From contig JAEUTO010000006.1 of NCBI GenBank assembly GCA_016787785.1, positions 682,001 to 746,000 on the forward strand: a stretch of DNA of 64,000 bases, read 5' to 3'. This document shows, piece after piece, positions 1-8,533 of the stretch. How positions within the stretch are numbered: position 1 is the stretch's first letter; each line of letters opens with the position of its first letter. The stretch is from Bacteroidia bacterium. Lineage in GTDB: Bacteria > Bacteroidota > Bacteroidia > B-17B0 > Aurantibacillaceae. The position numbers were made by a program, and so were the translations under genes. The notes under the pieces were generated by a model. It did no database searches. It had not been told where the DNA came from and saw only the letters and a list, made by a program, of their open reading frames with translations.

Positions 1-2
1 AA

Positions 3-1646
3 GAAGCAGAAAAAATAAATTATATGTATGGCCGTGTGATTGCACATAATCGTATTGGTGCAGTTTACATGGATGACAAGAGTAATGATCTTGCCATTAA
101 ACAGTACCATTATTCGGTGCCGCTTGCCCTTGCGATAAATGATAGCGATGACCTTTCTGAAAACTATTCTGCATTAGGAACAGCTTATACAAATAAAAAG
201 GTCTACGACTCGTCTTTGTTCTATCACCATAAAGCGCTTGATATTAGGTTGAAGAAATCAAGCAAAAAAAATCTGGCAAATACTTACAATAATATTGGTT
301 TGGTTTACAAAGGCCTTAAAGATTATGATAAGGCCATAGATTTTTTAAGTAAGGCTTTAGAAGTAAGATTCGAGATAAAAGACAAGCGTGGTATTGCAGG
401 AGCAAAAATAAATATCGGAAATGTTTTAAATCTTAAAAAAGATTATAACAAGGCGTTAGAGTATTTGCATCAGGGTACCGATCTTGCTTATGAAATAAAA
501 TACGGAGATTATTATTGCAACGGTTTATTAGGAATAAAGAACTCCTATTTTGGGTTAGAAAGATGGAAAGATTGCTGTGTCGCATGGGATATCTATAAGC
601 AGGCCGCTGATTCTGTGAAGACAGAAAAAATAAAAAAAGATATTTTGGAGTTGGAAACAAAATACGACAGCGACAGAAAAGATACTGAGCTTAAATTAAA
701 AGAAGAGCAGATCAAATTTAAAACCGAACAAAATTCTCAACAAAAAATTCTAATAATTGCGTCGTGCATTGCTTTGTTAATGGCTTTGGTAGCTGTTTTC
801 TTTATTTATAGAAGTTTTAGGTTAAATAAAAAGAATGCGGTACAGCTGGCATTTAAAAATCATTTGATCGAAGAAAAGAATAAAGAAATAACAGATAGTA
901 TAAATTATGCCCGTTTAATTCAACAAAGTTTATTGGCATCCGAATCTATGCTTGATAACAATTTAAAAGAGCATTTTATTTTATACATGCCTAAGGATAT
1001 TGTAAGTGGCGATTTTTACTGGGCCTCTGAGACAAATGAAGGGTTTTTATTAGCCTGTGTAGATTGCACCGGACACGGCGTGCCCGGCGCATTTATGAGT
1101 TTAATTGGTAAAGAAAATTTAGATAAGGCCATTGTAAAATCAAACAGTCCTAAACAAATTTTAAGCGAGTTAAATAAAGGCGTTAAAAGATCTTTGAATC
1201 AAAATAGTCAGGGCAGTAGTAACCGTGATGGCATGGATGCAGCAATAATTAGAATTGAAAAAGGCAACAATGCGGTTTCAAAAGTTTATTATTCGGGTGC
1301 AAACCGTCCGTTGTGGATCGTTAGAAAAACTACAGGCGCTTTGGAAGAAATAAAACCAACCAAGCAGGCAATAGGTGGTTTTACAAATGATAACCAGGAA
1401 TTTGAAGAACATGAATTAACTCTTAACGAGGGTGATATGATCTATATCTCAACAGATGGTTATGCTGATCAATTTGGAAGTGATAAGAACAAGAAGCTAA
1501 CTACCAAACGTTTTAAAGAATTATTGATCTCTTTGCACGCATCAAAAGCGCAAGAACAAAAGCAGGAACTGGAAGCTTTTTTTACGAGCTGGAAAGGAAA
1601 AAGCGAACAATTAGATGACCTGTTAGTAATAGGTATAAAGACATAA
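3..1646 (+). CDS. TPR-containing membrane SpoIIE-type serine phosphatase (5' end outside window)
   Basis: The reading frame is open to the first bases of the window and TPR sequence precedes the first ATG (base 24), so the gene begins upstream. Counting from that ATG, TPR repeats run to about residue 160. A charged helix follows, then one membrane segment (about 242-263), a coiled-coil linker with SINYARLIQ, and a PP2C/SpoIIE phosphatase domain (about 322-540). Metal-binding motifs are visible: VSGDFYW, DCTGHGVPGAFMS, STDGYADQFG and DDLLVIG. Proteins of this layout are common in Bacteroidota and presumably dephosphorylate anti-sigma-factor antagonists or similar partners in response to signals bound by the TPR part; the partner here is unknown. 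A paralogue without the phosphatase domain lies at 56821-58251. Confidence 0.88.
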   Translation, partial: EAEKINYMYGRVIAHNRIGAVYMDDKSNDLAIKQYHYSVPLALAINDSDDLSENYSALGTAYTNKKVYDSSLFYHHKALDIRLKKSSKKNLANTYNNIGLVYKGLKDYDKAIDFLSKALEVRFEIKDKRGIAGAKINIGNVLNLKKDYNKALEYLHQGTDLAYEIKYGDYYCNGLLGIKNSYFGLERWKDCCVAWDIYKQAADSVKTEKIKKDILELETKYDSDRKDTELKLKEEQIKFKTEQNSQQKILIIASCIALLMALVAVFFIYRSFRLNKKNAVQLAFKNHLIEEKNKEITDSINYARLIQQSLLASESMLDNNLKEHFILYMPKDIVSGDFYWASETNEGFLLACVDCTGHGVPGAFMSLIGKENLDKAIVKSNSPKQILSELNKGVKRSLNQNSQGSSNRDGMDAAIIRIEKGNNAVSKVYYSGANRPLWIVRKTTGALEEIKPTKQAIGGFTNDNQEFEEHELTLNEGDMIYISTDGYADQFGSDKNKKLTTKRFKELLISLHASKAQEQKQELEAFFTSWKGKSEQLDDLLVIGIKT

Positions 1647-1727
1647 TTGTTAAAATTTTTTCTTTTTTTTGAATCTAAACATTTAAATCATTATGTTAGC
1701 TAAATAAATTAGCAAACACACAACAAT

Positions 1728-4061
1728 ATGAAATTAAAATTACCCTTAATTGCAACAGCTTTTTGCCTTTCGTATGGCTTAAGCGCGCAAACCGGAAAGG
1801 TAGCGTTAAAAAATAATGCTGTCCAGGTGCAAAGCCAGGATGCACACATTACGAAAAGAACCTGCGGTACCGCAGAGCCCGGAGAGGCTTGGGATAGCTG
1901 GTTCAATAAACAGGTAGAAGCTTTTAAAGCTGCAAATCCTGAAGGTAAGACTCAAATGATACCTTATACAATTCCGGTTGTAGTTCACGTTATACATGGT
2001 GGGCAAGCCGTGGGAACATTTCCAAACTTAGCTCAGGGACAAATTAACTCTCAAATTACTGTGTTAAATCAGGATTTTGCGGGAACAGGTTTAAATAACG
2101 CAAATCTTCCTGCTGTTTTTGCAAGTGCAAAAGCAAATACACAAATAAGTTTTTGTTTAGCGCAAAAAGATCCAAATGGTGTAACGCTTGCTGAACCTGG
2201 AATTCACCGTGTTAATTATGTCTCACAAGGATGGAACAATCCAGCCGGAGCAGCTTACAACACGCCAACAACTTTACAGAATTATATAAACGGTACAATT
2301 AAACCAGGTACTATTTGGGACCCTACGCGTTATATGAACATCTGGATCACAGACGAAAATAATGGTGCAGGATTATTAGGTTATGCTACATTCCCTGCAG
2401 GTACAGGTTTAACGGGGATCGGACCTGCATTTGGAACAGCAACTACTGATGGGCTTTGGTGCTGGGCTAGAGCTTTTGGTTCTAATTCAATTTTCCCTAG
2501 TGGAACTTATGACCCAACTTACAATAAAGGAAGAACTGCAACTCACGAAATTGGTCACTGGGTTGGTTTACGCCACATCTGGGGCGATGGTACATGTTTA
2601 ACTGACTATTGTACTGATACTCCACCTGCACAAACCGCAAATTATAGTTGTCCTACACACCCTTATAAATTAGGAGTTTGCTCAGGTAACACTACAGGTG
2701 AAATGACTATGAACTTTATGGATTATACCGACGATCCTTGTATGTATATTTTTACTAACGATCAAAATTTACGTATTCAAACTGCAATGGCTAGTGGTAC
2801 TTTCCGTAGTTTATTGAGCACAAGTGCAGCTACATTATGTACCATAGCTCCACAAACGCCTACTGCTGCTTTCTCAATGGCAACTACAGGTTGCGTTGGT
2901 TCTGCAGTTACAGTAACTAATACAACAAATGGTACACCTGCTCCAACTTATGTTTGGAGTTCAATTCCTGCAACCGGTGTTTCATTTACTCCTAACAATA
3001 CAGCATCTGCACCGTCAATTAACTTCACAACTCCGGGTACTTATAGTATTTCGGTTGCTGCAACTAATTCACTTGGGACAAATGCTACAGGTCATTCAAT
3101 TGTTATTTCAAACTGTGCAGCGGTTTGTTTAGATACAATTACTAATGTTTCTCCAACTGGTACCTTATTGGTTGGTGCGGCAGGCTCTGATACGGCTACT
3201 CCAGGTTGCAGTCCAAAGGCTGGTTATATAATGGGTTCTAACTGTTATGATGACTTTGAAAAAGCTGAGTACTTTCCTGTAAGCATGTACAGCTCTATTG
3301 TGTCACCTCAAATTAAATCAGTTATCGTTCTTTTCTACAAAGATGGTACTAAGGGTACTGGCGGTAACAGCACAACTGCTGTTAACTTAAAATTATATAA
3401 TGGTACAATGGCTGGTGGACCAACAGGAACAACTACACCATTTGCTACTGTAAATGCCAATATTGGAAACATTTTAGCGGTAACAGCAACTAATCAGGTT
3501 ACTTATGTAGGTGCACAACCAATAGTTTATACTAACCCAATAATTAGGCCATACAGATATGTATTAGCATCTCCTGTAAATGCTCCAGCAACAAATGGTT
3601 TCTTTGCTTCGGTTAAAGTTCCAACTGCTGCAGGTGATACAGCCGTAATTTTTGATGATGCAAGTGTTACTACCGGAACAAACTGGGAACTATGGAACGA
3701 TAACACATGGCACAGTATTTCTGTAGCTTGGGGTGGTTATGATGCAAGTATGGCTATTTTACCGGAGATACAATGCGCTGTAACAGGCGTTAACAAAAAC
3801 TCTGTTTTAGATGCTAGCATTAGCCTACATCCAAACCCATCAAATGGTTTGGTTAATATTATTGCAACATTACCAAATGTCCAAAACTTAGATATAACTG
3901 TTCATAATTCATTAGGTCAGTTAATATCAAGTACTAAGCACACAGGTGTTACAAGCAATGTGTTTAGCATGGATCTTAGCAGTTATGCAAATGGTGTTTA
4001 CATTGTAACCATCAATAACGGCGAAGAAAAAATTGTTAAACGTTTGATCTTAAGCAAATAA
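1728..4061 (+). CDS. Secreted M43 (pappalysin-like) zinc metalloprotease with PKD domain and T9SS type A sorting tail
   Basis: A signal peptide covers residues 1-20, ending at SAQ. The zinc site HEIGHWVGLRH lies at residues 273-283, giving three His ligands and the catalytic Glu, followed by the Cys-rich loop GDGTCLTDYCTDTP and the Met-turn MNFMDYTDD. A PKD domain follows at about 385-465, then a beta-rich region. The last 75 residues form a T9SS type A sorting domain, starting near LHPNPSNG and ending in the conserved KRLILSK tail. The protein is expected to be exported through the T9SS and to act on proteins outside the cell or on its surface. It stands alone, with a strong terminator directly after it. 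The family assignment is firm; the substrate is unknown. Confidence 0.92.
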   Translation: MKLKLPLIATAFCLSYGLSAQTGKVALKNNAVQVQSQDAHITKRTCGTAEPGEAWDSWFNKQVEAFKAANPEGKTQMIPYTIPVVVHVIHGGQAVGTFPNLAQGQINSQITVLNQDFAGTGLNNANLPAVFASAKANTQISFCLAQKDPNGVTLAEPGIHRVNYVSQGWNNPAGAAYNTPTTLQNYINGTIKPGTIWDPTRYMNIWITDENNGAGLLGYATFPAGTGLTGIGPAFGTATTDGLWCWARAFGSNSIFPSGTYDPTYNKGRTATHEIGHWVGLRHIWGDGTCLTDYCTDTPPAQTANYSCPTHPYKLGVCSGNTTGEMTMNFMDYTDDPCMYIFTNDQNLRIQTAMASGTFRSLLSTSAATLCTIAPQTPTAAFSMATTGCVGSAVTVTNTTNGTPAPTYVWSSIPATGVSFTPNNTASAPSINFTTPGTYSISVAATNSLGTNATGHSIVISNCAAVCLDTITNVSPTGTLLVGAAGSDTATPGCSPKAGYIMGSNCYDDFEKAEYFPVSMYSSIVSPQIKSVIVLFYKDGTKGTGGNSTTAVNLKLYNGTMAGGPTGTTTPFATVNANIGNILAVTATNQVTYVGAQPIVYTNPIIRPYRYVLASPVNAPATNGFFASVKVPTAAGDTAVIFDDASVTTGTNWELWNDNTWHSISVAWGGYDASMAILPEIQCAVTGVNKNSVLDASISLHPNPSNGLVNIIATLPNVQNLDITVHNSLGQLISSTKHTGVTSNVFSMDLSSYANGVYIVTINNGEEKIVKRLILSK

Positions 4062-4082
4062 TCTAAAGCTTATATATTTTAG

Positions 4083-4110
4083 AAAGGCCCCGTATTCCGG
4101 GGCCTTTTTT
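4083..4110 (+). terminator. Rho-independent terminator after the M43 protease
   Basis: A stem of AAGGCCCC/GGGGCCTT with a seven-base loop is followed by a run of T, 22 bases after the stop codon. A weaker hairpin (GACAGG/CCTGTC, 4165-4187) lies further downstream and may be a second stop signal. Confidence 0.9.
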
Positions 4111-4195
4111 ATTAATACCCAATTGTTCAATTCAATAAACATTGCTATTGTTAAAAATTAAAGCCGACAGGGCAAAAAGCCTGTCTTTATTGCTT

Positions 4196-4203
4196 TATTT
4201 TTG
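4196..4203 (+). promoter_or_regulatory. Bacteroidetes -7 promoter box
   Basis: TATTTTTG matches the Bacteroidetes -7 consensus TAnnTTTG and ends nine bases before the ATG at 4213. No clear -33 TTG was found at the usual distance. An in-frame TTG at 4201 lies inside the box, which argues against it being the translation start. Confidence 0.5.
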
Positions 4204-4212
4204 AGTTGTACA

Positions 4213-5109
4213 ATGGCAGCACCAAAACGACAAGCGGAAATGAGTTTAAAGGAAGTAATTGCCTTAATTACTCTATTGGACGATCCTGATGAGGTTATCT
4301 ATATACAGGTTAAAGATCGTTTCGTTGTTCTTGGACCACCTGCTATCCCTCATTTGGAGACTGCCTGGGAAAATAGTTTCGATGCAATTATGCAAAAGCG
4401 TATTGAAACGATTATCCACACCATTCAATTTGAAACACTGCAAAAGGCGCTTAAGAACTGGGCTAAAGTAGACCAGGATGATCTTTTAAAAGGAATTTTG
4501 ATTTTAGCGCGTTACCAATACCCTGACCTTGACGAGAATAAAATAAAGAAGCAACTTGCTACCATAAAACAAGATGTTTGGCTAGAATTGCATGAAGATT
4601 TAACAGCGCTCGAAAAAGTTAAGATCATTAACCATATTTTATTTGAAGTGCATCAGTTCAGTGGTAACATTACCAATTATCACGCACCGCAAAATTCATT
4701 CATTAATAATGTTTTAGAAAGCAAAAAAGGAAATCCTTTAATGCTTAGCGTTGTTTATCTTTTAATCTGTAATGAGTTAAAGATACCCGTGTATGGCATT
4801 AATCTGCCGCAACACTTTGTATTAGCTTATTTGAACGAAGAGGCCAATTTAATTGATGTTAATAATAAAACACTTTCAAACAATATTTTGTTTTACATTA
4901 ATCCGTTCAGTAAGGGTTTATTGTTTAATCAAAAAGACATTGATCAGTTCTTAAAACAATTGAATTTAGATCTTGAACCAAAATATTACTTGCCTTGCAG
5001 CAATATTGATATTATTAAGCGCTGCATTAATAACCTTATTTTTTCTTATGAAAAGCTCGGCTACATTGAGAAGGTGGAGGAGTTAAAAGGTCTGGATACA
5101 CAGCTATAG
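4213..5109 (+). CDS. SirB1-family (transglutaminase-like core 2) protein
   Basis: The protein has 298 residues. The central and C-terminal part matches the SirB1/transglutaminase-like core 2 family: a KKGNPLMLSVVYLLI segment, then GINLPQHFVLAY, then an aspartate in LIDVNNK. The N-terminal 110 residues are helical and HEAT-like. Relatives are widespread and are usually annotated only as SirB1 or tetratricopeptide-linked transglutaminase-like proteins; enzymatic activity has not been established for most. The usual catalytic Cys of true transglutaminases is not evident at the expected place (KGNPLML). ATG 4213 was chosen over the in-frame TTG at 4201 because that TTG overlaps a -7 box. Confidence 0.8.
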   Translation: MAAPKRQAEMSLKEVIALITLLDDPDEVIYIQVKDRFVVLGPPAIPHLETAWENSFDAIMQKRIETIIHTIQFETLQKALKNWAKVDQDDLLKGILILARYQYPDLDENKIKKQLATIKQDVWLELHEDLTALEKVKIINHILFEVHQFSGNITNYHAPQNSFINNVLESKKGNPLMLSVVYLLICNELKIPVYGINLPQHFVLAYLNEEANLIDVNNKTLSNNILFYINPFSKGLLFNQKDIDQFLKQLNLDLEPKYYLPCSNIDIIKRCINNLIFSYEKLGYIEKVEELKGLDTQL

Positions 5110-5194
5110 CTGCAAATTAACAATTTCAAAAAAAATGTTATTATTGTTTTATTTATCTAAAAATAGGTTTACCTTTAATTAAAATTTAAAACCC

Positions 5195-5518
5195 ATGAAA
5201 AAAATATTATTAACTCTTTCGTTAGTTGCATTATTTAGTGTTGCAACAAAAGCACAAGATCCTGTAAAAAGCAAATCTACTACAACTAAAAAAGAAGTAG
5301 TTAACCCTGATGGAACAACTTCTGTTGTTGCTGAAGATAAAGCAACTACAAGTTCTGAGCCAACTAAAAAAGAAGAGCCAAAAAAATCCGGTACAAGAAT
5401 GGCCATAAATGAAAAAGGCACTTCTGGTACAAAAGCTACTACAAACAAAAAAGAAACTAAAACAGAAACTAAGGATGAGTCAACCAGTCCAACCGGACCA
5501 ACAACAAAACTTCACTAA
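5195..5518 (+). CDS. Small secreted Lys/Thr-rich protein of unknown function
   Basis: This is a 107-residue protein with a clear signal peptide (MKKILLTLSLVALFSVATKA) cut before QDPVK. The mature part has no hydrophobic core; it is rich in Lys, Thr, Glu and Ser and looks disordered, with repeated STTTKKE / TTSSEPTKKEE-like stretches. No family is recognised. It has its own terminator and sits between a SirB1-type gene and the convergent nuclease gene. It may be a periplasmic or surface low-complexity protein. Confidence 0.75.
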   Translation: MKKILLTLSLVALFSVATKAQDPVKSKSTTTKKEVVNPDGTTSVVAEDKATTSSEPTKKEEPKKSGTRMAINEKGTSGTKATTNKKETKTETKDESTSPTGPTTKLH

Positions 5519-5538
5519 TCTGTAAATAATATAAAATT

Positions 5539-5567
5539 AAAAAGCCTCTGAAAAGAGGCTTTTTTTA
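5539..5567. terminator. Bidirectional terminator between convergent genes
   Basis: AAAGCCTCT and AGAGGCTTT form a nine-base-pair stem with a five-base loop. The T run on the plus strand and the A run on its left serve both the small secreted gene and the convergent nuclease gene, whose stop codon lies in the T run. Confidence 0.88.
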
Positions 5568-6170
5568 TGACTTTTTTCGTTGATTTAATTCATCACGAAT
5601 TTTAGAAGCTAATTCGTATTGCTCTTCGTCGAGTGCTGTTTGTAAAAGGTTCTTTAACTCCTCGGTACTTTTACCTTTATAGTCATCCGAGCTTGCTACT
5701 ACTGGAGTTTCCGAAAGTTCAGCAATCTGTTCGTTTTCTTCGTTAGAAGCAAGAGGCTCATCATCCAGCACAATACCGGCACTTTTTAAAATAAATTCGT
5801 AGGTAGAAATTGGGCACTTAAATCTAACAGCAATTGCAATAGCATCACTTGTACGCGCATCTATCTCCACTTCCTTAGTTCCATCGTTACAAAGTAATTT
5901 GGCGTAAAAAATACCCTCAACAAGATTATAGATCAATACTTCGGTAACCGTAATATCAAATGTTTGCGAAAAGGTCTTAAAAAGATCGTGTGTTAAAGGC
6001 CTGCTGGGGCTCATTTTTTCTAACTCAATAGCAATGGCCTGCGCTTCAAATCCCCCAATAATAATAGGTAATCGCCTGCTTCCGGTTGTTTCTCCCAGCA
6101 CAAGTGCATAAGCGCCGCTTTGTGTTTGGCTATAGGATAAACCCACTATTTCTAAACGGACTTTTTTCAT
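5565..6170 (-). CDS. Bifunctional nuclease (BFN/DUF151) family protein with C-terminal UVR motif
   Basis: The protein has 201 residues. The N-terminal 135 residues match the BFN/DUF151 family: LPIIIGGFEAQAIAIEL, then a TDARTSDAIAIAVR-like segment here reading EIDARTSDAIAIAVR, and SRPLTHDLF. The C-terminal 40 residues form a UvrB/UvrC-type motif (DEEQYELASKIRDELNQ). Members have been described as having DNase/RNase activity or as stress-linked factors; the role here is inferred. ATG at 6170 is preferred over the TTG immediately upstream. It is convergent with the preceding gene and shares its terminator, and it lies downstream of etfBA on the same strand, separated by 39 bases. Confidence 0.87.
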   Translation of the reverse strand: MKKVRLEIVGLSYSQTQSGAYALVLGETTGSRRLPIIIGGFEAQAIAIELEKMSPSRPLTHDLFKTFSQTFDITVTEVLIYNLVEGIFYAKLLCNDGTKEVEIDARTSDAIAIAVRFKCPISTYEFILKSAGIVLDDEPLASNEENEQIAELSETPVVASSDDYKGKSTEELKNLLQTALDEEQYELASKIRDELNQRKKS

Positions 6171-6209
6171 CAAGTACTTGTAGATTCTAATTTAAGAATA
6201 AAAATTTGT

Positions 6210-7190
6210 TTAATTCTGATTTGCCTTAAATTTTTTAACGGCTTCTGTAAATTTAGGTATGATGGTAAAAGCATCGCCTACAATTCCGTAGTCTGCCGAC
6301 TTGAAAAAAGGTGCTTCTTTATCGTTATTTATAACTACAATTGTTTTGCTTCCATTAACACCTGCTAAATGTTGTATTGCGCCGGAAATGCCGATGGCAA
6401 TATATAAATTAGGGCGAATAGCAACACCCGTTTGTCCAACATGCTCATGATGCGGTCTCCAGTGCATATCAGCAACAGGGCGTGAACATGCAGTTGTAGC
6501 GCCTAGAGCAGAGGCAAGGTCTTCAACTATCTTCCAGTTCTCAGGTCCTTTTAAACCTCTTCCTGCACTTACTACCAATTCTGCTTCGGGTAATGGTATC
6601 ATACCGCCAACATCGTTAGATTTGGTTTCTTTTATAACAATTTTAGAAGCAATTGCAGAAAGATCTGCGTTAAATTCTGCTACAGTAGCCTTATTTTCTC
6701 CTAATTTAACCGGGAAGCTATTTGGTAATAGGGATATAACCTTCAGGTCACTTGCAATGCTGTAAACAGCAGTCGCTTTTCCTGAAAAAACATTTTTCTT
6801 CACTTCAAAACTTCCGCCATTCACAGTCGGATAATCCACTGCACCTGCAACTAAACCTGCTTTTAATTTAGCAGCTAATCTTGGGGCAACGGCCTTTCCA
6901 ACAATGTCAAAAGCAAAGATGATTATTTTTGCATTCTCTGCCTTTGCGGCTTGCTCAACAGCAGCGCTAACGAACATCGCATCAGTGCTCATTTTATCAT
7001 TTTTAATAGATAAAATTTTTGTTGCTCCTGCTTTTCCAATTTCTTCTAATTGCTCTGCTGATGCATTGTTTACAACAGCTGTAACACTTGACCCTGTTAA
7101 CTCAGCAACTTTTGCAGCGTAATTAACACATTCTAACGATGCTTTTTTTACGCGGCCTTTATTAATTTCGGTATAAACTAGTACTGACAT
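6210..7190 (-). CDS. etfA: Electron transfer flavoprotein alpha subunit
   Basis: The 326-residue protein has an N-terminal alpha/beta domain (about 1-190) followed by the C-terminal FAD-binding domain. That domain carries SAGRGLKGPENW, then a CSRPVADMHW segment, a GQTGVAIRPNLYIAIGISG stretch and NNDKEAPFFKSADYGIVGD. With EtfB it forms the heterodimer that carries electrons from acyl-CoA and other flavin dehydrogenases to the quinone pool through ETF-quinone oxidoreductase. It follows etfB with a 21-base gap, so the two are almost certainly cotranscribed. Confidence 0.96.
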   Translation of the reverse strand: MSVLVYTEINKGRVKKASLECVNYAAKVAELTGSSVTAVVNNASAEQLEEIGKAGATKILSIKNDKMSTDAMFVSAAVEQAAKAENAKIIIFAFDIVGKAVAPRLAAKLKAGLVAGAVDYPTVNGGSFEVKKNVFSGKATAVYSIASDLKVISLLPNSFPVKLGENKATVAEFNADLSAIASKIVIKETKSNDVGGMIPLPEAELVVSAGRGLKGPENWKIVEDLASALGATTACSRPVADMHWRPHHEHVGQTGVAIRPNLYIAIGISGAIQHLAGVNGSKTIVVINNDKEAPFFKSADYGIVGDAFTIIPKFTEAVKKFKANQN

Positions 7191-7211
7191 TTTTATAATT
7201 TTTTCTGATTA

Positions 7212-7955
7212 TTAAATAACTTTTGCTTCTGTGTGTAAAAGGCTTACCAACTCATCTAAATTATCTTCGCTTATCATTTTACAGGTTGTGCGGCCCGGAT
7301 TTAAAACGTAAGATTTAATGGATGTTAAAGCCGAACCAGCGCCCGCTGCAACTACAGTTAATGGTTTTGTTCTTGCAGCCATAATACCACGCATGTTTGG
7401 TATACGTTGTTCTGCCATGCCTTTTGCACAACTAATTACTAAAGGCAATTCACATTCTACTATCTGTGTGCCGCCATCTACATCCTGTTCAACAGTGGCT
7501 TTATTACCCGCAATATCAAGTTTAGTGGCTAACGATACAAAAGGCAGATCAAGCACACCTGCAATCATTCCGCCAACGGAAGCGCCGTTATAATTGATTG
7601 TTTCTTTTCCAACCAAAATAAGATCGTAACCGTTTGCTTTAGCGTAATTGCCAATTTGTTCAGCTACAAAAAAAGCATCGGGCGCGTCGCCATCTATTCG
7701 CACCGCGTCATCAGCACCAAGTGCCAAACCTTTTCTAATGGTGGCTTCGCTGTCTGTTAGACCAACATGTATAATGGTAACCTTCTCGGCTAAATTGGCT
7801 TCTTTTAATTCTAAAGCTCTAACAAGTGCATACCACTCGTCATATGGATTAATTACAAAAGTTATGCCGGCACCATTAAATTTGGTGTCGCCATCTGTAA
7901 ATTGAATTTTTGAAGTTGTATCGGGTACGTTACTTATTGCTACTAAAATTTTCAT
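7212..7955 (-). CDS. etfB: Electron transfer flavoprotein beta subunit
   Basis: The 247-residue protein matches EtfB over its whole length, including INPYDEWYALVRALELKE near the N-terminus, the AMP/nucleotide-binding region LILVGKETINYNGASVGG, and the RIPNMRGIMAARTKPL segment, which is the family signature loop. It is the first gene of the etfBA pair. A Bacteroidetes-type promoter (7984-8014) precedes it. Its job is electron transfer from beta-oxidation and amino-acid-degradation dehydrogenases. Confidence 0.96.
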   Translation of the reverse strand: MKILVAISNVPDTTSKIQFTDGDTKFNGAGITFVINPYDEWYALVRALELKEANLAEKVTIIHVGLTDSEATIRKGLALGADDAVRIDGDAPDAFFVAEQIGNYAKANGYDLILVGKETINYNGASVGGMIAGVLDLPFVSLATKLDIAGNKATVEQDVDGGTQIVECELPLVISCAKGMAEQRIPNMRGIMAARTKPLTVVAAGAGSALTSIKSYVLNPGRTTCKMISEDNLDELVSLLHTEAKVI

Positions 7956-7983
7956 ATCTGAAACAATTAATTTTAAAGAGTTG

Positions 7984-8014
7984 CAAAAATATAAAATAAA
8001 ATCCCTAATTACAA
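7984..8014 (-). promoter_or_regulatory. Promoter of etfBA (-33 TTG and -7 box)
   Basis: Read on the minus strand, TTG (8014-8012) is followed after 20 bases by TATTTTTG (7991-7984). Both elements and their spacing fit the Bacteroidetes TTG-N19-TAnnTTTG pattern. The -7 box ends about 28 bases before the etfB start codon. Confidence 0.55.
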
Positions 8015-8133
8015 TCCATTTTTAGTGAATAAAGCCCCATTTTTTCTAATATTTTAAACATTTTGGGCAAAATGAATTCGCAACCAAAGTGCAAAAGCAA
8101 ATTTTCATTATCTTTACATAGATAATTTACTAT

Positions 8134-8490
8134 ATGGACGTAAAATCGCAGTTAATAGAGATCTTAAAAAAAGAAGATTATACATTTAACCAGTTGGCAG
8201 AATATTTGGGAATGACTGAAGTGGAATTGACCGATGCATTGAACAACAAAACATTAGAGTTAAGAAATCTGGAATTAATTTCAAAAGCCCTTAGAGTACC
8301 ACTATACAGTTTTTTCAGATCAGAGAATTTTAAGATCGATTACAAAGAAAAACCCTACTACATAAATAAACTTTTAACAGAAGAAGATGCTGATAAGGAC
8401 GCATCGTCTTTACAGGGAGAAATAGACCTTTTAAAGCAAATTATCTATTTAAAGGAAGAACAGCTCAAAAGGCACAATGTTTCTAAATAA
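8134..8490 (+). CDS. Small XRE-like helix-turn-helix protein
   Basis: The 118-residue protein begins with an XRE/Cro-type HTH: TFNQLAEYLGMTEVELTDALN followed by LELISKALRVPLYSFF, where SKAL.VP is typical of the fourth and fifth helices. The C-terminal third (about 88-115) is a short coiled coil with a leucine heptad, probably for dimerisation. It is presumably a DNA-binding regulator with no identified target. It precedes the CNNM/CBS gene by 43 bases, but that gene seems to have its own promoter. Confidence 0.7.
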   Translation: MDVKSQLIEILKKEDYTFNQLAEYLGMTEVELTDALNNKTLELRNLELISKALRVPLYSFFRSENFKIDYKEKPYYINKLLTEEDADKDASSLQGEIDLLKQIIYLKEEQLKRHNVSK

Positions 8491-8511
8491 GCGCTCTTCT
8501 TCGTTAATGAG

Positions 8512-8519
8512 TATATTTG
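8512..8519 (+). promoter_or_regulatory. Bacteroidetes -7 promoter box
   Basis: TATATTTG matches TAnnTTTG and ends 14 bases before the ATG of the CNNM/CBS protein gene. No good -33 element is visible. Confidence 0.5.
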
Positions 8520-8533
8520 TATTATAATTAAAT